DNA of 64,000 bases from Allopontixanthobacter confluentis (GTDB taxonomy: Bacteria > Pseudomonadota > Alphaproteobacteria > Sphingomonadales > Sphingomonadaceae). The translations under genes were made by a program, and so were the position numbers. The stretch is taken from the NCBI RefSeq assembly GCF_009827615.1, contig NZ_WTYU01000001.1, positions 455,001 to 519,000 on the forward strand, written 5' to 3'. Under the pieces are notes generated by a model. That model was not told where the DNA came from. It did no database searches and was given only the letters and a program-made list of their open reading frames with translations. Of the stretch, positions 8,603 through 18,538 are shown in pieces (within the stretch, counting starts at the first letter, position 1; every line of letters starts with the position of its first letter).

Positions 8603-9124
8603 TCAGCCCAGCCACGGGCCCAGCATTCCCTTTTCCGGAAGAACCGATGGATTATCGCACCGCACCAGCAGACGGTCCCGGTCAAACGGGCCGGGGCAAT
8701 ACCATTGGGCCGTGTGATCGGCGCTGAAGCCGAAGAACCGGCGGTAATATTCAGCATCGCCAATCAGCACTTGTGGCAGTGACACCGCGGCCGATGCGCT
8801 ATGGTCCAGCGCGCGCAAGGCGGCGAGCATCAGCGCCTTGCCGAACCCTTCCTGCTGGCGTTCCGGAATGACCGCGACTGGGCCCACCATCAGCATCGGA
8901 TGGGCGCGGCCATCGGGGTCAGTCAGGGCGACGGGCCACAGCTGGATGGTGCCGACCAGATAGTCCTCATCATCCAGCGCGGCGAAGCTGAGGGCCGGCA
9001 GCCATTCCACCCCTTCGCGCATCCGGTAGGCAGTGCGCGCATGGCGGTCGGGGCCGAAAGCCCGGTCGAGCAATTCTTCGACCAGCGTGGCGTCAACATT
9101 GGCAAGGGGGACTATGGTGGACAT
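8603..9124 (-). CDS. GNAT family N-acetyltransferase
   Basis: The ATG at 9124 was chosen because AGGAGC lies 9 bases upstream. The longer upstream frame runs through a hairpin and lacks family similarity. The 173-residue product shows the acetyl-CoA binding loop as V-I-P-E-R-Q-Q-E-G-F-G-K-A-L, preceded by the beta4 strand PMLMVGPVAV, and EYYRRFFGF for the C-terminal beta strands. It resembles the YhbS-like subgroup of acetyltransferases. It is transcribed with the sugar dehydrogenase gene upstream, but an inverted repeat lies between them. The substrate is unknown. Confidence 0.88.
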   Translation of the reverse strand: MSTIVPLANVDATLVEELLDRAFGPDRHARTAYRMREGVEWLPALSFAALDDEDYLVGTIQLWPVALTDPDGRAHPMLMVGPVAVIPERQQEGFGKALMLAALRALDHSASAAVSLPQVLIGDAEYYRRFFGFSADHTAQWYCPGPFDRDRLLVRCDNPSVLPEKGMLGPWLG

Positions 9125-9143
9125 GCGTGCTCCTGAAGCGAGC

Positions 9144-9196
9144 GCGCCGATAGGTGGCAGGAACTCTCCTGTCGACAGTAATTCACCTATCGGCGC
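9144..9196 (-). repeat. 13-bp perfect inverted repeat between two genes
   Basis: Arms 9144-9156 and 9184-9196 match perfectly around a 27-base loop that itself can pair (GCAGGA/TCCTGT). It starts 8 bases past the stop at 9204 and ends 20 bases before the next start at 9124. There is no T-run, so a classical terminator is not supported. It may be an mRNA processing or stability element. Confidence 0.5.
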
Positions 9197-9203
9197 ATCA
9201 CGC

Positions 9204-10391
9204 TCAGCTTGGGGTAAGGCGCAGCAGACGTGCCTTTTCGCCATCTTCCAGCAGCCAGATTGCACCGTCCGGCCCTTCCACAATCTCGCGGATCCGTTCG
9301 CCCATGTCGTACCGGCCGACTTCCACAGGCGCTGCGCCGCCCATTTTGAGATGGATGATGGCCTTGGTCTTCAGCCCGGCAATCAGCGCATCGCCGCGCC
9401 ATTTGCCGAACATATTGCCGCTGTGGAAGATGAAATCGCCCGGTGCGATTACCGGCGTCCAGCCAAAGACAGGCGCAGCCAGATCAGGCCTTGTATCATT
9501 GTCAGGAATACGCTTGCCATCATAATGATCGCCATCAGAAACAACGGGCCAGCCATAATTGGCGCCCGCCTTGACCAGGTTCAGCTCGTCACCGCCCGCA
9601 GGCCCGTGTTCCAGATCCCACAAGCGTCCCTCGGCATCGAATTTCAGGCCGAGAATGTTGCGGTGGCCATAGGACCAGATCTGGCTGGTAATGCCGCCTT
9701 CATTGATGAAGGGATTGCCAGCAGCAGGCTTCCCGTCCAGCGTCAGGCGGACAATGGTGCCCAGATTGTTGGACCGGTCCTGCGCAGGTTCGCCCTTCTG
9801 GCGTTCACCGCTGGCGATGTAGAGATATTTTTCATCCGGCGAAAAGGTGATGCGGTGCGAATAATGGCCGCGCCCAGTAACCTTGGGTGCCTGCCGCCAG
9901 ATCACCGACATCTGTTCGATCCGGCACGCATTGGCTGCGGCGCACACCAATGTGCCTTGCCCGACAACCGCGCCGCGGGTGTCGCCTTCGCCCGCTTCTG
10001 CCCAGCTGAGATAGACCGTGCGCCGGTCCAGCTTCGCATTGGCCTGTGATGGCAGGAAGGCAATATCGCCAAGCCCGCCCTGACCGCCGTAATCCACTGT
10101 TGGCACGCCGCTGACAGTGCCTGTCTGGCCGGTGGGCGTATCGACAAAGGTGATTGCGCCTGCTTTTTGCGTGATGAACAGCATTTTGGTGCCCGGCGCA
10201 AACGCCGCGGCCCAGGGTTCTGCAAAGGTGCCATGTTCGGTAACGGAAAATGGCCCGACGGTGCGCGCATTGGCCGGCGCGGGGGTGGATTGTGTTTGCT
10301 GCATCCTGTCCACCGATGCTTCAGTGCCGCAGCTTGCGAGCGAAACAGAGGCAGCAGATAGGAGGAGGGCAATGAGCTTTGAGTTAGACAT
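9204..10391 (-). CDS. PQQ-dependent soluble sugar dehydrogenase-like lipoprotein
   Basis: About 395 residues of the sorbosone/glucose dehydrogenase (YliI/Asd) beta-propeller family. A lipobox L-A-S-C with Cys21 follows a short signal peptide, so the enzyme is probably anchored in the envelope. Family blocks are clear: [47 protein letters not shown] and [10 protein letters not shown], which contain the Gln, His and Asp/Glu residues used for PQQ and calcium binding. Such enzymes oxidise aldoses in the periplasm with exogenous PQQ. The start may be this ATG or a GTG at 10397. Either way it overlaps the 5' end of rnhB on the other strand. Confidence 0.88.
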   Translation of the reverse strand: MSNSKLIALLLSAASVSLASCGTEASVDRMQQTQSTPAPANARTVGPFSVTEHGTFAEPWAAAFAPGTKMLFITQKAGAITFVDTPTGQTGTVSGVPTVDYGGQGGLGDIAFLPSQANAKLDRRTVYLSWAEAGEGDTRGAVVGQGTLVCAAANACRIEQMSVIWRQAPKVTGRGHYSHRITFSPDEKYLYIASGERQKGEPAQDRSNNLGTIVRLTLDGKPAAGNPFINEGGITSQIWSYGHRNILGLKFDAEGRLWDLEHGPAGGDELNLVKAGANYGWPVVSDGDHYDGKRIPDNDTRPDLAAPVFGWTPVIAPGDFIFHSGNMFGKWRGDALIAGLKTKAIIHLKMGGAAPVEVGRYDMGERIREIVEGPDGAIWLLEDGEKARLLRLTPS

Positions 10392-11019
10392 GTCCACGCT
10401 TTCCGGGATACCCGATCAGGAAATTGACACCGAAACACTGGTTTTCGGCGTTGATGAAGCGGGCCGCGGCCCACTGGCAGGGCCGGTTGTGGCGGCTGCG
10501 GTGGCACTTTGCAAGCCGCGGCCTGCCGGGCTTGACGATTCCAAGAAACTGAGTGCCAAGCGCCGGGCATCATTGGATATTGCCATCCGGCGGCGCTGTG
10601 CCTGGGCCGTGGGCGTGGTGGATGTGGAAATGATTGACCGGATCAACATTTTGGGCGCGACTATGCTGGCCATGACCCTTGCGGTGGAACGTCTGGCACA
10701 GACCCTCGGCAAAGACCCGCACGGCGTCCTGATTGATGGCAATATGACACCGGCTGGCCGGGCGGCGGGCTGGCGCTGGGAAGGGCAGGCCATCGTGGGC
10801 GGCGATGCGCTGGAACCGGCCATTTCGGCAGCCTCCATCATTGCCAAGGAATGGCGCGACAGGATTATGCTCGACGCGGCCCGGCAGCATCCGCAATATG
10901 GCTGGGAACGCAACAAGGGATATGGCACGCGCGACCATATGGCGGCGCTGACCGAACATGGGCCGTGCCCATTGCACCGCCGCAGCTTTGCCCCGGTGTC
11001 GCAGATGATCCTGCTTTAG
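10372..11019 (+). CDS. rnhB: Ribonuclease HII
   Basis: A 215-residue cytosolic endonuclease that removes RNA from RNA-DNA hybrids and single ribonucleotides. The first active-site block is [16 protein letters not shown] (25-40) with Asp28 and Glu29. LIDGN and the later [12 protein letters not shown] carry the other acidic and basic active-site residues. The ATG at 10372 is set by a strong ribosome site, GGAGGAG at 10361. That places the start inside the first codons of the opposite-strand sugar dehydrogenase, so the two genes diverge with overlapping 5' ends. A longer in-frame extension upstream lacks family similarity. Confidence 0.94.
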   Translation: MSFELDMSTLSGIPDQEIDTETLVFGVDEAGRGPLAGPVVAAAVALCKPRPAGLDDSKKLSAKRRASLDIAIRRRCAWAVGVVDVEMIDRINILGATMLAMTLAVERLAQTLGKDPHGVLIDGNMTPAGRAAGWRWEGQAIVGGDALEPAISAASIIAKEWRDRIMLDAARQHPQYGWERNKGYGTRDHMAALTEHGPCPLHRRSFAPVSQMILL

Positions 11020-11047
11020 CGTTCCTGATCTAGCGTTCCTGATCTAG
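11017..11047. repeat. 14-bp tandem duplication spanning two stop codons
   Basis: The unit tagcgttcctgatc occurs twice in tandem (11017-11030, 11031-11044) and a third tagc follows. The first TAG is the stop of rnhB. The palindromic CTAG at the end supplies the stop of the convergent LysR gene. The two genes share this duplicated tail as their only spacer. Confidence 0.8.
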
Positions 11048-11943
11048 CCCAGTAACTCACGCGCCTCGGCGGCGATCACGGCTGCGATTGCGGCATAGGC
11101 ATCGCTGAAAGCCGCGCCTTTGCGCCATACGGCAGAAATGGAGCGGTTCGCCTGCCAATCATCGATACGGAAGGGTTTGACCATATCCTCGCCGCCGGTT
11201 TCAGACCGGACATAAAGCTGTGGCAGAACTGCCAGGCCCAGGCCGGAACCGGCCATCTGGCGCAGGCTGTCAAGGCTGGTGCCTTCATAATCGCGCAGCA
11301 ACCGGGCCCCGAGTTCAGCGCAGATGGCTTCTGTCTGCCGGTGATAGTGATGCCGCGGATCGAGGCTGAGGACGGGCTGGCCTGAAAAATCCGCTGCGCT
11401 GAGATGCGCTGACTGGTGCAACGGATGGTCTGGTGCGCCAAACAGGTTCAAACCTTCTTGAAACAGCGCCGTTTTTTCCAGACCGGTGATGGGCTGGGGG
11501 ATGGGCGTCAGCACCATGTCGAGCGTGCCGTTCATCAATTCATCGATCTGGTCGTCAGGAATGCCTTCGCGGATATACAGGCGCAGCGAAGGATGTTCGC
11601 GGTGCAATCTGACCACGGCATGGGGGATAAGATAGGGGCCAAGCGTAGGCGTGACGCCGAAACGGATGGTGCCAGCCATGCCGCTTGTGCCAGCTTCGGC
11701 CAATTGGCGTATTTCCGTCACATCCAGCAAGATGCGGCGTGCCCGGCTGGCAATTTCCCGGCCAATCGGCGTCAGGCTGACCGGCCGGCCACGTTCCACC
11801 AATTTCACCCCCAGGCGGGCTTCCATTTCCTTCAGCTGTTGGCTGAGGGTGGGCTGGGTCACCGGAATGCTCTGGGCAGCACGGCCAAAATGGCGGGTTT
11901 CGTCCAGAGCGACCAGATAGCGAAGCTGTCTTAATGTGGGCAT
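11044..11943 (-). CDS. LysR-family regulator, OxyR-like
   Basis: A 299-residue LysR regulator with the helix-turn-helix in the first 60 residues (GRAAQSIPVTQPTLSQQLKEME) and a periplasmic-binding-like effector domain after it. Across its length it resembles OxyR, the peroxide sensor (TPTLGPYLIPHAVVRL, RDYEGTSLDSLRQM, GLGLAVLPQLY). However, the sensing segment reads DPRHHYHRQTEAIC. Cys208 is kept, while the position of peroxidatic Cys199 is histidine. Disulfide-based sensing as in E. coli is therefore unlikely. It could be an OxyR paralogue with another input. No catalase or peroxidase gene lies beside it. Confidence 0.85.
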   Translation of the reverse strand: MPTLRQLRYLVALDETRHFGRAAQSIPVTQPTLSQQLKEMEARLGVKLVERGRPVSLTPIGREIASRARRILLDVTEIRQLAEAGTSGMAGTIRFGVTPTLGPYLIPHAVVRLHREHPSLRLYIREGIPDDQIDELMNGTLDMVLTPIPQPITGLEKTALFQEGLNLFGAPDHPLHQSAHLSAADFSGQPVLSLDPRHHYHRQTEAICAELGARLLRDYEGTSLDSLRQMAGSGLGLAVLPQLYVRSETGGEDMVKPFRIDDWQANRSISAVWRKGAAFSDAYAAIAAVIAAEARELLG

Positions 11944-12053
11944 GATAGAATTTATCTATCAAACTGCGGCATATCTTCCAATTGGATTTATGAAAATGCC
12001 AATGGCAATACGGCGGGGACAGGGACGATACATCTCATGCAACGGAGGCTGGA

Positions 12054-12227
12054 ATGAAAAGCTACCTCGAACGTCTGACCCATCGCCATCGGCGAATTAA
12101 CCGCCTGATCGACACGACCAAGGCGGCAGGCATCCAGGAAGACCTGAAATTGCTCAAACGGGTGCGCCTGCGTTTGCGCGACGAAATTACCGAACTGCAA
12201 AATGGCAGGCGACCAGCCATGCGCTAG
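12054..12227 (+). CDS. DUF465 (YdcH-like) small protein
   Basis: A 57-residue highly charged helical protein, MKSYLERLTHRHRRINRLID at its start, then KLLKRVRLRLRDEI. This is the pattern of DUF465/YdcH, a small coiled-coil family common in alphaproteobacteria and without known function. GGAGG at 12044-12048 gives a good ribosome site. It lies alone between the LysR regulator and nhaA. Confidence 0.85.
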   Translation: MKSYLERLTHRHRRINRLIDTTKAAGIQEDLKLLKRVRLRLRDEITELQNGRRPAMR

Positions 12228-12234
12228 TTCGGTC

Positions 12235-12337
12235 AGCGGTGCGCGTGTCTCCTCTCTCCCCTCCTGTGGATGTGCGCACCGCTACTAATTTTCAAAGAAC
12301 CGTCGGGCGGCGCCAGTGGACATAATCCGGCGCCGCC
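12235..12337 (+). ncRNA. Candidate small RNA with pyrimidine-rich anti-SD loop
   Basis: Two hairpins follow each other in the gap before nhaA. The first has a perfect 10-bp stem (12235-12244 with 12274-12283) and a 29-base loop containing CTCTCTCCCCTCCTGT, an anti-Shine-Dalgarno-like stretch. The second has a perfect 9-bp G+C-only stem (12306-12314 with 12329-12337). CU-rich loops of this type are known from alphaproteobacterial trans-acting sRNAs. A transcript has not been shown, and the structures could equally be the DUF465 mRNA 3' end. Confidence 0.35.
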
Positions 12338-12393
12338 TTCATGCATGCCCGCCATACATTCTATCACTCACCTAATTGATCGGGACACAGCCT

Positions 12394-13569
12394 ATGTTTG
12401 TTGCCAGCGCTGCGCAGTCTTTGCGTGATTTTCTGAAGGAAGAAAGCGCTGGCGGCGTGGTGCTGATGGTGGCGGCGGCCTGCGCGCTGGTGCTGGCCAA
12501 CAGCCCGCTTGCGGCTGCGTATAATTCCGCGCTGGCAACAGAAATTGCCCTGACTGTCGGCGGTGCCGGTATTGAGAAACCGGCCCTGTTGTGGATCAAC
12601 GACGGGTTGATGGCGCTGTTTTTCTTTCTGGTCGGGCTGGAAGTGAAACGCGAAGTGCTGACCGGCCAGCTGTCCAGCTGGAAACAGTCTTCGCTGCCGC
12701 TGTTTGCGGCCATTGGCGGCATGGTGCTGCCAGCCTTGGTGTTTGTGGCAATCAACTGGAACCAGCCTGAAAATCTGGCGGGCTGGGCCGTGCCTGCGGC
12801 CACCGATATTGCCTTTGCGCTGGGTATCCTGGCCTTGCTCGGCAGCCGGGTGCCAGTGGCGCTGAAGGCATTGCTGCTGGCGATTGCGGTGATCGATGAC
12901 ATTGGTGCAATTGTTATCATCGCGCTGTTTTACACCCCGTCTGTCGATGTATCGATGCTGCTGGGCGCGGTGGGTGTGTTTGCGGTGTTGCTGGCCATTG
13001 GCAAGGCGCGTGTGGGATCGTCATTACCCTATGTGATATTGGGCGCGGCCTTGTGGTTTTTCGTGCTGAAATCGGGCGTCCATGCCACGCTGGCAGGCGT
13101 GGCGCTGGCCATTACCGTGCCCATGAACGACCGCAAGGGGCGCGATGTGCTGGAACGGATGGAACATGGCCTGCATCCGTGGGTGGCGTTTCTGGTGGTG
13201 CCGGTGTTTGCGCTGGCCAATGCCGGGGTTTCCTTTGCGGGCATGGAACTGTCTGCCTTTGCCGCCCCGCTGCCCATGGGTATCGCGCTGGGCCTGTTTG
13301 TGGGCAAGCAGCTGGGCATTTTCGGTTTTGCATGGGCAGCAGCCAGAACCGGCATTGCCAGTCTGCCCGAAGGCATCAGCTGGAAGCAGGTTTACGGCCT
13401 GTCGCTGATTGCCGGGATTGGCTTCACCATGAGCCTGTTTATCGGCAATCTCGCCTTTGCGTCTGCTGACCAGATTGCCGCGGTCAAGTTGGGCGTCATC
13501 AGCGGATCGCTGGTGGCTGCGCTGGCCGGAATTTTCATTCTTCGAAATGCAGAAAGTAATCCGCAATGA
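12394..13569 (+). CDS. nhaA: Na+/H+ antiporter NhaA
   Basis: A 391-residue inner-membrane antiporter that expels Na+ in exchange for protons. The paired aspartates of the ion site are visible in LAIAVIDDIGAIVIIALFYT, and ATDIAFALG is the conserved transmembrane IV segment. About 12 membrane helices are predicted by hydrophobicity. ATG at 12394 gives the usual N-terminus (SLRDFLKEESAGG). A TTG six codons upstream is possible but less likely. The last four bases overlap the start of the next antiporter gene, so the two are probably co-transcribed. Confidence 0.95.
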   Translation: MFVASAAQSLRDFLKEESAGGVVLMVAAACALVLANSPLAAAYNSALATEIALTVGGAGIEKPALLWINDGLMALFFFLVGLEVKREVLTGQLSSWKQSSLPLFAAIGGMVLPALVFVAINWNQPENLAGWAVPAATDIAFALGILALLGSRVPVALKALLLAIAVIDDIGAIVIIALFYTPSVDVSMLLGAVGVFAVLLAIGKARVGSSLPYVILGAALWFFVLKSGVHATLAGVALAITVPMNDRKGRDVLERMEHGLHPWVAFLVVPVFALANAGVSFAGMELSAFAAPLPMGIALGLFVGKQLGIFGFAWAAARTGIASLPEGISWKQVYGLSLIAGIGFTMSLFIGNLAFASADQIAAVKLGVISGSLVAALAGIFILRNAESNPQ

Positions 13570-14495
13570 CAATGCCACTTTTGATGTGCCTTGCCGGGCT
13601 GGTGGGCCTGGGGCTGGGCGGTGACTGGTTGGTGAAAGGGGCGGTGGGGATTGCGCGGCGCGCGGGCATGTCCAACCTTCTGACAGGGCTGGTAATTGTC
13701 GGTTTCGCCACCTCCATGCCGGAACTGGTCACCAGCGTGGAAGCGGCATTGGCCGGTTCGCCCGGCATTGCGTGGGGCAACATTATCGGCTCCAACATTG
13801 CCAATGCTTTGCTGATTTTGGGCGCAACCGCGCTTGTTGCGCCGATCATTCTGACCGGCACCGGGCGCCGCGATGCCGTGGTTGCGCTGCTGGCCAGCGT
13901 GCTTGTGTGGATTTTGGCCATGCAGGGTCTTGCTTCGGTGTGGCTGGGGCTGGGGCTGCTGGCGCTGACAATTGTCTATATCGTCTGGCGCTACCGCTAC
14001 CCCCGGTTTGAAGAAGGCGATGATGATGAGGCTGATGGCGAAGCGGAACTGTCAGTCCCGCGGTCGCTGTTCTGGCTGGCAATCGGCCTTGCCGCACTGG
14101 TGGCAGGCGGACAGGCACTGGTGACCGGCGCGATCGAGATTGCCGGCATGGCAGGCATCAGCGAAACGGTCATTGGCCTTACCGTGGTGGCTGTGGGCAC
14201 ATCATTGCCGGAACTTGCCGCATCGGTGGCCGCAGCCATGCGCGGCAAATCTGCGCTGGCGATTGGCAATGTCGTCGGGTCCAACATCTACAATCTGCTG
14301 GTGATCGGCGGTGTAACCCTGGTCATTTCACCCCGGCCAATTCCCCTGGAAATGGTTGACATGGAACTTCCGGTGATGGCGGCAAGCGCGCTTGTCATCC
14401 TGGTGATGTGCTGGTTTGGCCGGCGCATCAGCCGGGTGGGCGGCGCATTGCTGCTGGCAGCCTTTGCCATCAACACCGCCCTGCTGTTTGCGTAA
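13566..14495 (+). CDS. Calcium/sodium antiporter, CaCA family (YrbG-like)
   Basis: A 309-residue membrane protein with the two inverted alpha repeats of the cation/Ca2+ exchanger family. The first is VGFATSMPELVTSVEAAL...GNIIGSNIANALLILG. The second is VAVGTSLPELAASVAAAM...GNVVGSNIYNLLVIGG. The Glu and Asn residues in these motifs coordinate the cation. A short acidic loop (FEEGDDDEADGEAE) separates the halves. It overlaps nhaA by 4 bases (ATGA), pointing to a cation-homeostasis operon. Confidence 0.93.
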   Translation: MTMPLLMCLAGLVGLGLGGDWLVKGAVGIARRAGMSNLLTGLVIVGFATSMPELVTSVEAALAGSPGIAWGNIIGSNIANALLILGATALVAPIILTGTGRRDAVVALLASVLVWILAMQGLASVWLGLGLLALTIVYIVWRYRYPRFEEGDDDEADGEAELSVPRSLFWLAIGLAALVAGGQALVTGAIEIAGMAGISETVIGLTVVAVGTSLPELAASVAAAMRGKSALAIGNVVGSNIYNLLVIGGVTLVISPRPIPLEMVDMELPVMAASALVILVMCWFGRRISRVGGALLLAAFAINTALLFA

Positions 14496-14525
14496 TGGCG
14501 TTTGCGTAATGGCGTTGGCGTAATG
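14487..14525 (+). repeat. 14-bp tandem repeat across the antiporter stop codon
   Basis: The unit tttgcgtaatggcg (14487-14500) is repeated perfectly at 14501-14514, and an imperfect third copy follows (14515-14525). The TAA stop lies in the first unit, so the gene's last codons have been copied behind it. Confidence 0.8.
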
Positions 14526-14535
14526 TTTGGCCAAT

Positions 14536-15881
<1,346 letters not shown>

Positions 15882-15900
15882 CGGCATCGCGGCTGCCATC

Positions 15901-17013
15901 ATGACCCAGGTTTATATCCGCCCCATCGGCATTGCCGCCAGTCCGCAGGCAGAAGCAGGCGACGCTGTGCGACTGGCAGGCGGGATGGTCTATGCCCACA
16001 GGTTTGCAATTCTTCTGCGGCAGGATGGCGAAGTGACCCTGCGCGAGCGGGTATCGCCGGAACATATGGCACAGGCATTGGGGCGGCTGCCGGACAGTGT
16101 TGCCGCAGAAGCGGAAGCGCAGTGGACGTGCCTGCGCTTTGCCCATCCGCCCCTGCAATTGGGCGAGAGAACAGTGCGGCTGGACCAGCCGCAGGTGATG
16201 GGCATTCTGAATGTCACTCCTGACAGTTTTTCCGATGGCGGTGCATTTCTGGATAATCCCGAAGCAGGCCGCGCCCACGCTGCGGCCATGCTGGAAAGCG
16301 GCGCGGCCCTCGTGGACATTGGCGGTGAAAGCACACGCCCTGGCGCTGCGGCGACCTGGGAAGGTGACGAGTTGGAACGGGTGCTGCCCGCGGTTGAATA
16401 TTGCGCCGCCATGGGCGCTGCCATCAGCGTGGACACGCGGCGGCCTGCGGTGATGGAAGCAGCGCTGGCCAAGGGCGCGCACATCATCAATGACGTATCG
16501 GCCCTGCGCCATGATCCGCGCAGCATGGCCCTTGCCGCAGCGCAGCAATGCCCGGTGGTGCTGATGCATTCACCAGGCAAGAGTGATGATCTGCACGCTG
16601 ATGCAGACTATGATAATGTCGTGTTTGACGTGTTCGAATGGCTGAAAAATGCCCGAAATCATGCGCTTGACGCCGGCGTCCAGCGTGAGAACATCTTGCT
16701 TGATCCCGGCATCGGCTTTGGCAAGACGCTGGCGGAAAATCTGGCGCTGGTGAATGCCTTGCCCCTGTTTCATGCGCTGGGGCAGCCAATAATGCTGGGT
16801 GCAAGCCGCAAACGCATGATTGGCGCCCTGTCGAACGAAGCCGATGCTGCACACCGGCTGGGCGGCAGCATCGCCTTTGCGGTGGCGGGGATGGATGCGG
16901 GCGTGCAATTATTGCGCGTGCATGATGTTGCCGAGACGGTTCAAGCCCGCAATGTGTGGCGCGGCCTGCGTGATGCGGCGCTCACGGATTTTTCGGATAT
17001 TCCTGCCGACTGA
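15901..17013 (+). CDS. folP: Dihydropteroate synthase
   Basis: A 370-residue cytosolic enzyme joining p-aminobenzoate to dihydropterin pyrophosphate in folate synthesis. DHPS signatures are complete: MGILNVTPDSFSDGG, DIGGESTRPGA, SVDTRR, DPGIGFGKT and GASRKRMIG. About 100 residues precede the barrel core, a known extension in alphaproteobacteria. The ATG at 15901 is preferred over an in-frame TTG that overlaps ccrM, although the ribosome site is weak. It is probably translated from the ccrM transcript. Confidence 0.94.
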   Translation: MTQVYIRPIGIAASPQAEAGDAVRLAGGMVYAHRFAILLRQDGEVTLRERVSPEHMAQALGRLPDSVAAEAEAQWTCLRFAHPPLQLGERTVRLDQPQVMGILNVTPDSFSDGGAFLDNPEAGRAHAAAMLESGAALVDIGGESTRPGAAATWEGDELERVLPAVEYCAAMGAAISVDTRRPAVMEAALAKGAHIINDVSALRHDPRSMALAAAQQCPVVLMHSPGKSDDLHADADYDNVVFDVFEWLKNARNHALDAGVQRENILLDPGIGFGKTLAENLALVNALPLFHALGQPIMLGASRKRMIGALSNEADAAHRLGGSIAFAVAGMDAGVQLLRVHDVAETVQARNVWRGLRDAALTDFSDIPAD

Positions 17014-17058
17014 ACCTGCGCTTTGCCTGAAGCCGCGGCAGATTGTCTACTTAGCGCC

Positions 17059-17532
17059 CTAAGCGGCGCCTTGCGGTGCCTCGACACGGCTGATCAGTTC
17101 CTTGAAGGCGGCGGCCATCCAGTCTTCGTCAATTTGATTAAAAGCGGCTGATACTGGCGTGATATCGCGCACGGTATATTTGCTCCGCTCGATCTGTTCG
17201 GGCCGCACCTGTGCGCGGCCATTTTCCAGCGTGATGACGATGGCAATGATACGGTTGCTATGCACTTTGAGGATGAAACGCTTGATATCGCTGGTCGCGC
17301 CTTCTTCGGTCAGCGCGAAATCTCCGCGGCTTTCCAATGCACCGTGGGCGAGCGCCACAAGCTTGGCCAGCATCGGGCCTTCTTCGCGGTCCCAGCGCAA
17401 TCTTTCGAACAGGAAGCTGTCCACATCTCTGGATAAACGGTCAAATTCGAGCTGCAGACTATCTTGGGACAAGGGCTTTTTTCCAAAAAAATGTAGCGTG
17501 CCCTGCGGTAAAAGGCCGCAGGCTTCGCGCAT
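17059..17532 (-). CDS. Conserved hypothetical protein
   Basis: A protein of up to 157 residues with mixed helix and strand pattern, no signal peptide and no membrane segment. The body (DSLQLEFDRLSRDVDSFLFERLRWD onward) is rich in charged residues and ends in a helical VEAPQGAA tail. The ATG at 17532 has no clear ribosome site. A TTG at 17469, behind GGAAAAAAG, would give a 136-residue protein beginning with SQDSLQLEF and may be the real start. I do not recognise the family. It converges with folP and is not obviously linked to it. Confidence 0.6.
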   Translation of the reverse strand: MREACGLLPQGTLHFFGKKPLSQDSLQLEFDRLSRDVDSFLFERLRWDREEGPMLAKLVALAHGALESRGDFALTEEGATSDIKRFILKVHSNRIIAIVITLENGRAQVRPEQIERSKYTVRDITPVSAAFNQIDEDWMAAAFKELISRVEAPQGAA

Positions 17533-17623
17533 TGTCCGGCTTTGATAGGATGAACTTCCTAATATTTTGGCCCTGACTGGGCGATATCTGGCCCATCATT
17601 CCTTCGCCGCAGGGGTCTGTTTG

Positions 17624-18424
17624 TTACAGCGAATAGCCGCCGTCTGTCACCAGCACGGTGCCAGTTATATTGGCGGCGGCATCGGACAGCAGGAAGCCTA
17701 TCTCGCCTGCCAGTTCATCGGCGGTGGCAAATTGCTGGCGCGGCGTTGTTGATGCCATGCCTTTCAACGCCGCATCGCGGCCATGCTGCGCCACGGCTTT
17801 CTGAAAATCCTCGCCAGCATTCCAGATGGCGGTGTCCACGCCGCCCGGCGCAATGGCGTTGACGCGAATGCCATGGGCTGCATTTTCTGCAGCGGCGATG
17901 CGCGCCATATGCGCCACTGCGGCCTTGGCCACGCCATAAGGCCCGATCCCGGGCACGGGTTTTACGCCCGTGACCGAAGATGTAACCACGACGCTGCCGC
18001 CGCGCATGGCGCCGCCATCTTTCCGGAGCGCGCGCAAGCCCGTGCCCAGCGTGAGAAATGCCCCGTCCAGGTTCACGTCCATCACCCTGCGCCATTCCTG
18101 AAAAGACACATCTGCCATGGTGCCGCTGCCGCCGATACCGGCATTGACCACCACATGATCCAGCGGCCCAAGGCCCGCTTCACATTCCGCCCACCGCACA
18201 GGGTCCGCCACGTCAAAGGCGTGACGTTCAATGGTGCCGATGTTGCTTGTGTCACTGCTTGCCAGTTGCAGATTTTGCAGCGCCGCCTCGTCCCGGTCAA
18301 TCAGGACCAGCCGGCTGATGCCGTGCGCGGCCAGCCAGCGCGCCACGCCAGCGCCAATGCCCGATGCGGCACCTGTCACCAGGGCGCTGCGGCCCGCAAA
18401 ATCAAACGGGTTGGGGCGGGGCAT
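17624..18424 (-). CDS. Short-chain dehydrogenase/reductase
   Basis: A classical SDR of 266 residues. The cofactor site is TGAASGIG (residues 18-25). NAG marks strand 4. The catalytic triad is Ser in VVTSSVTG, Tyr and Lys in YGVAK. The end GTVLVTDGGYSL is the normal SDR C-terminus. An acidic residue after the second strand (LIDRDEAA) suggests NAD+ preference. The substrate cannot be told. It stands alone on the minus strand. Confidence 0.92.
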   Translation of the reverse strand: MPRPNPFDFAGRSALVTGAASGIGAGVARWLAAHGISRLVLIDRDEAALQNLQLASSDTSNIGTIERHAFDVADPVRWAECEAGLGPLDHVVVNAGIGGSGTMADVSFQEWRRVMDVNLDGAFLTLGTGLRALRKDGGAMRGGSVVVTSSVTGVKPVPGIGPYGVAKAAVAHMARIAAAENAAHGIRVNAIAPGGVDTAIWNAGEDFQKAVAQHGRDAALKGMASTTPRQQFATADELAGEIGFLLSDAAANITGTVLVTDGGYSL

Positions 18425-18538
18425 GGGCGGTCTCCGGCAAAAATCTGTGTTTGTGCGTCTTACAAGGCTGCATCAACTGACTACAACGCGTTTTACTATG
18501 GGCCGGTAGAGGGCCGCTATTTGGCAGGTATCTGGCTG

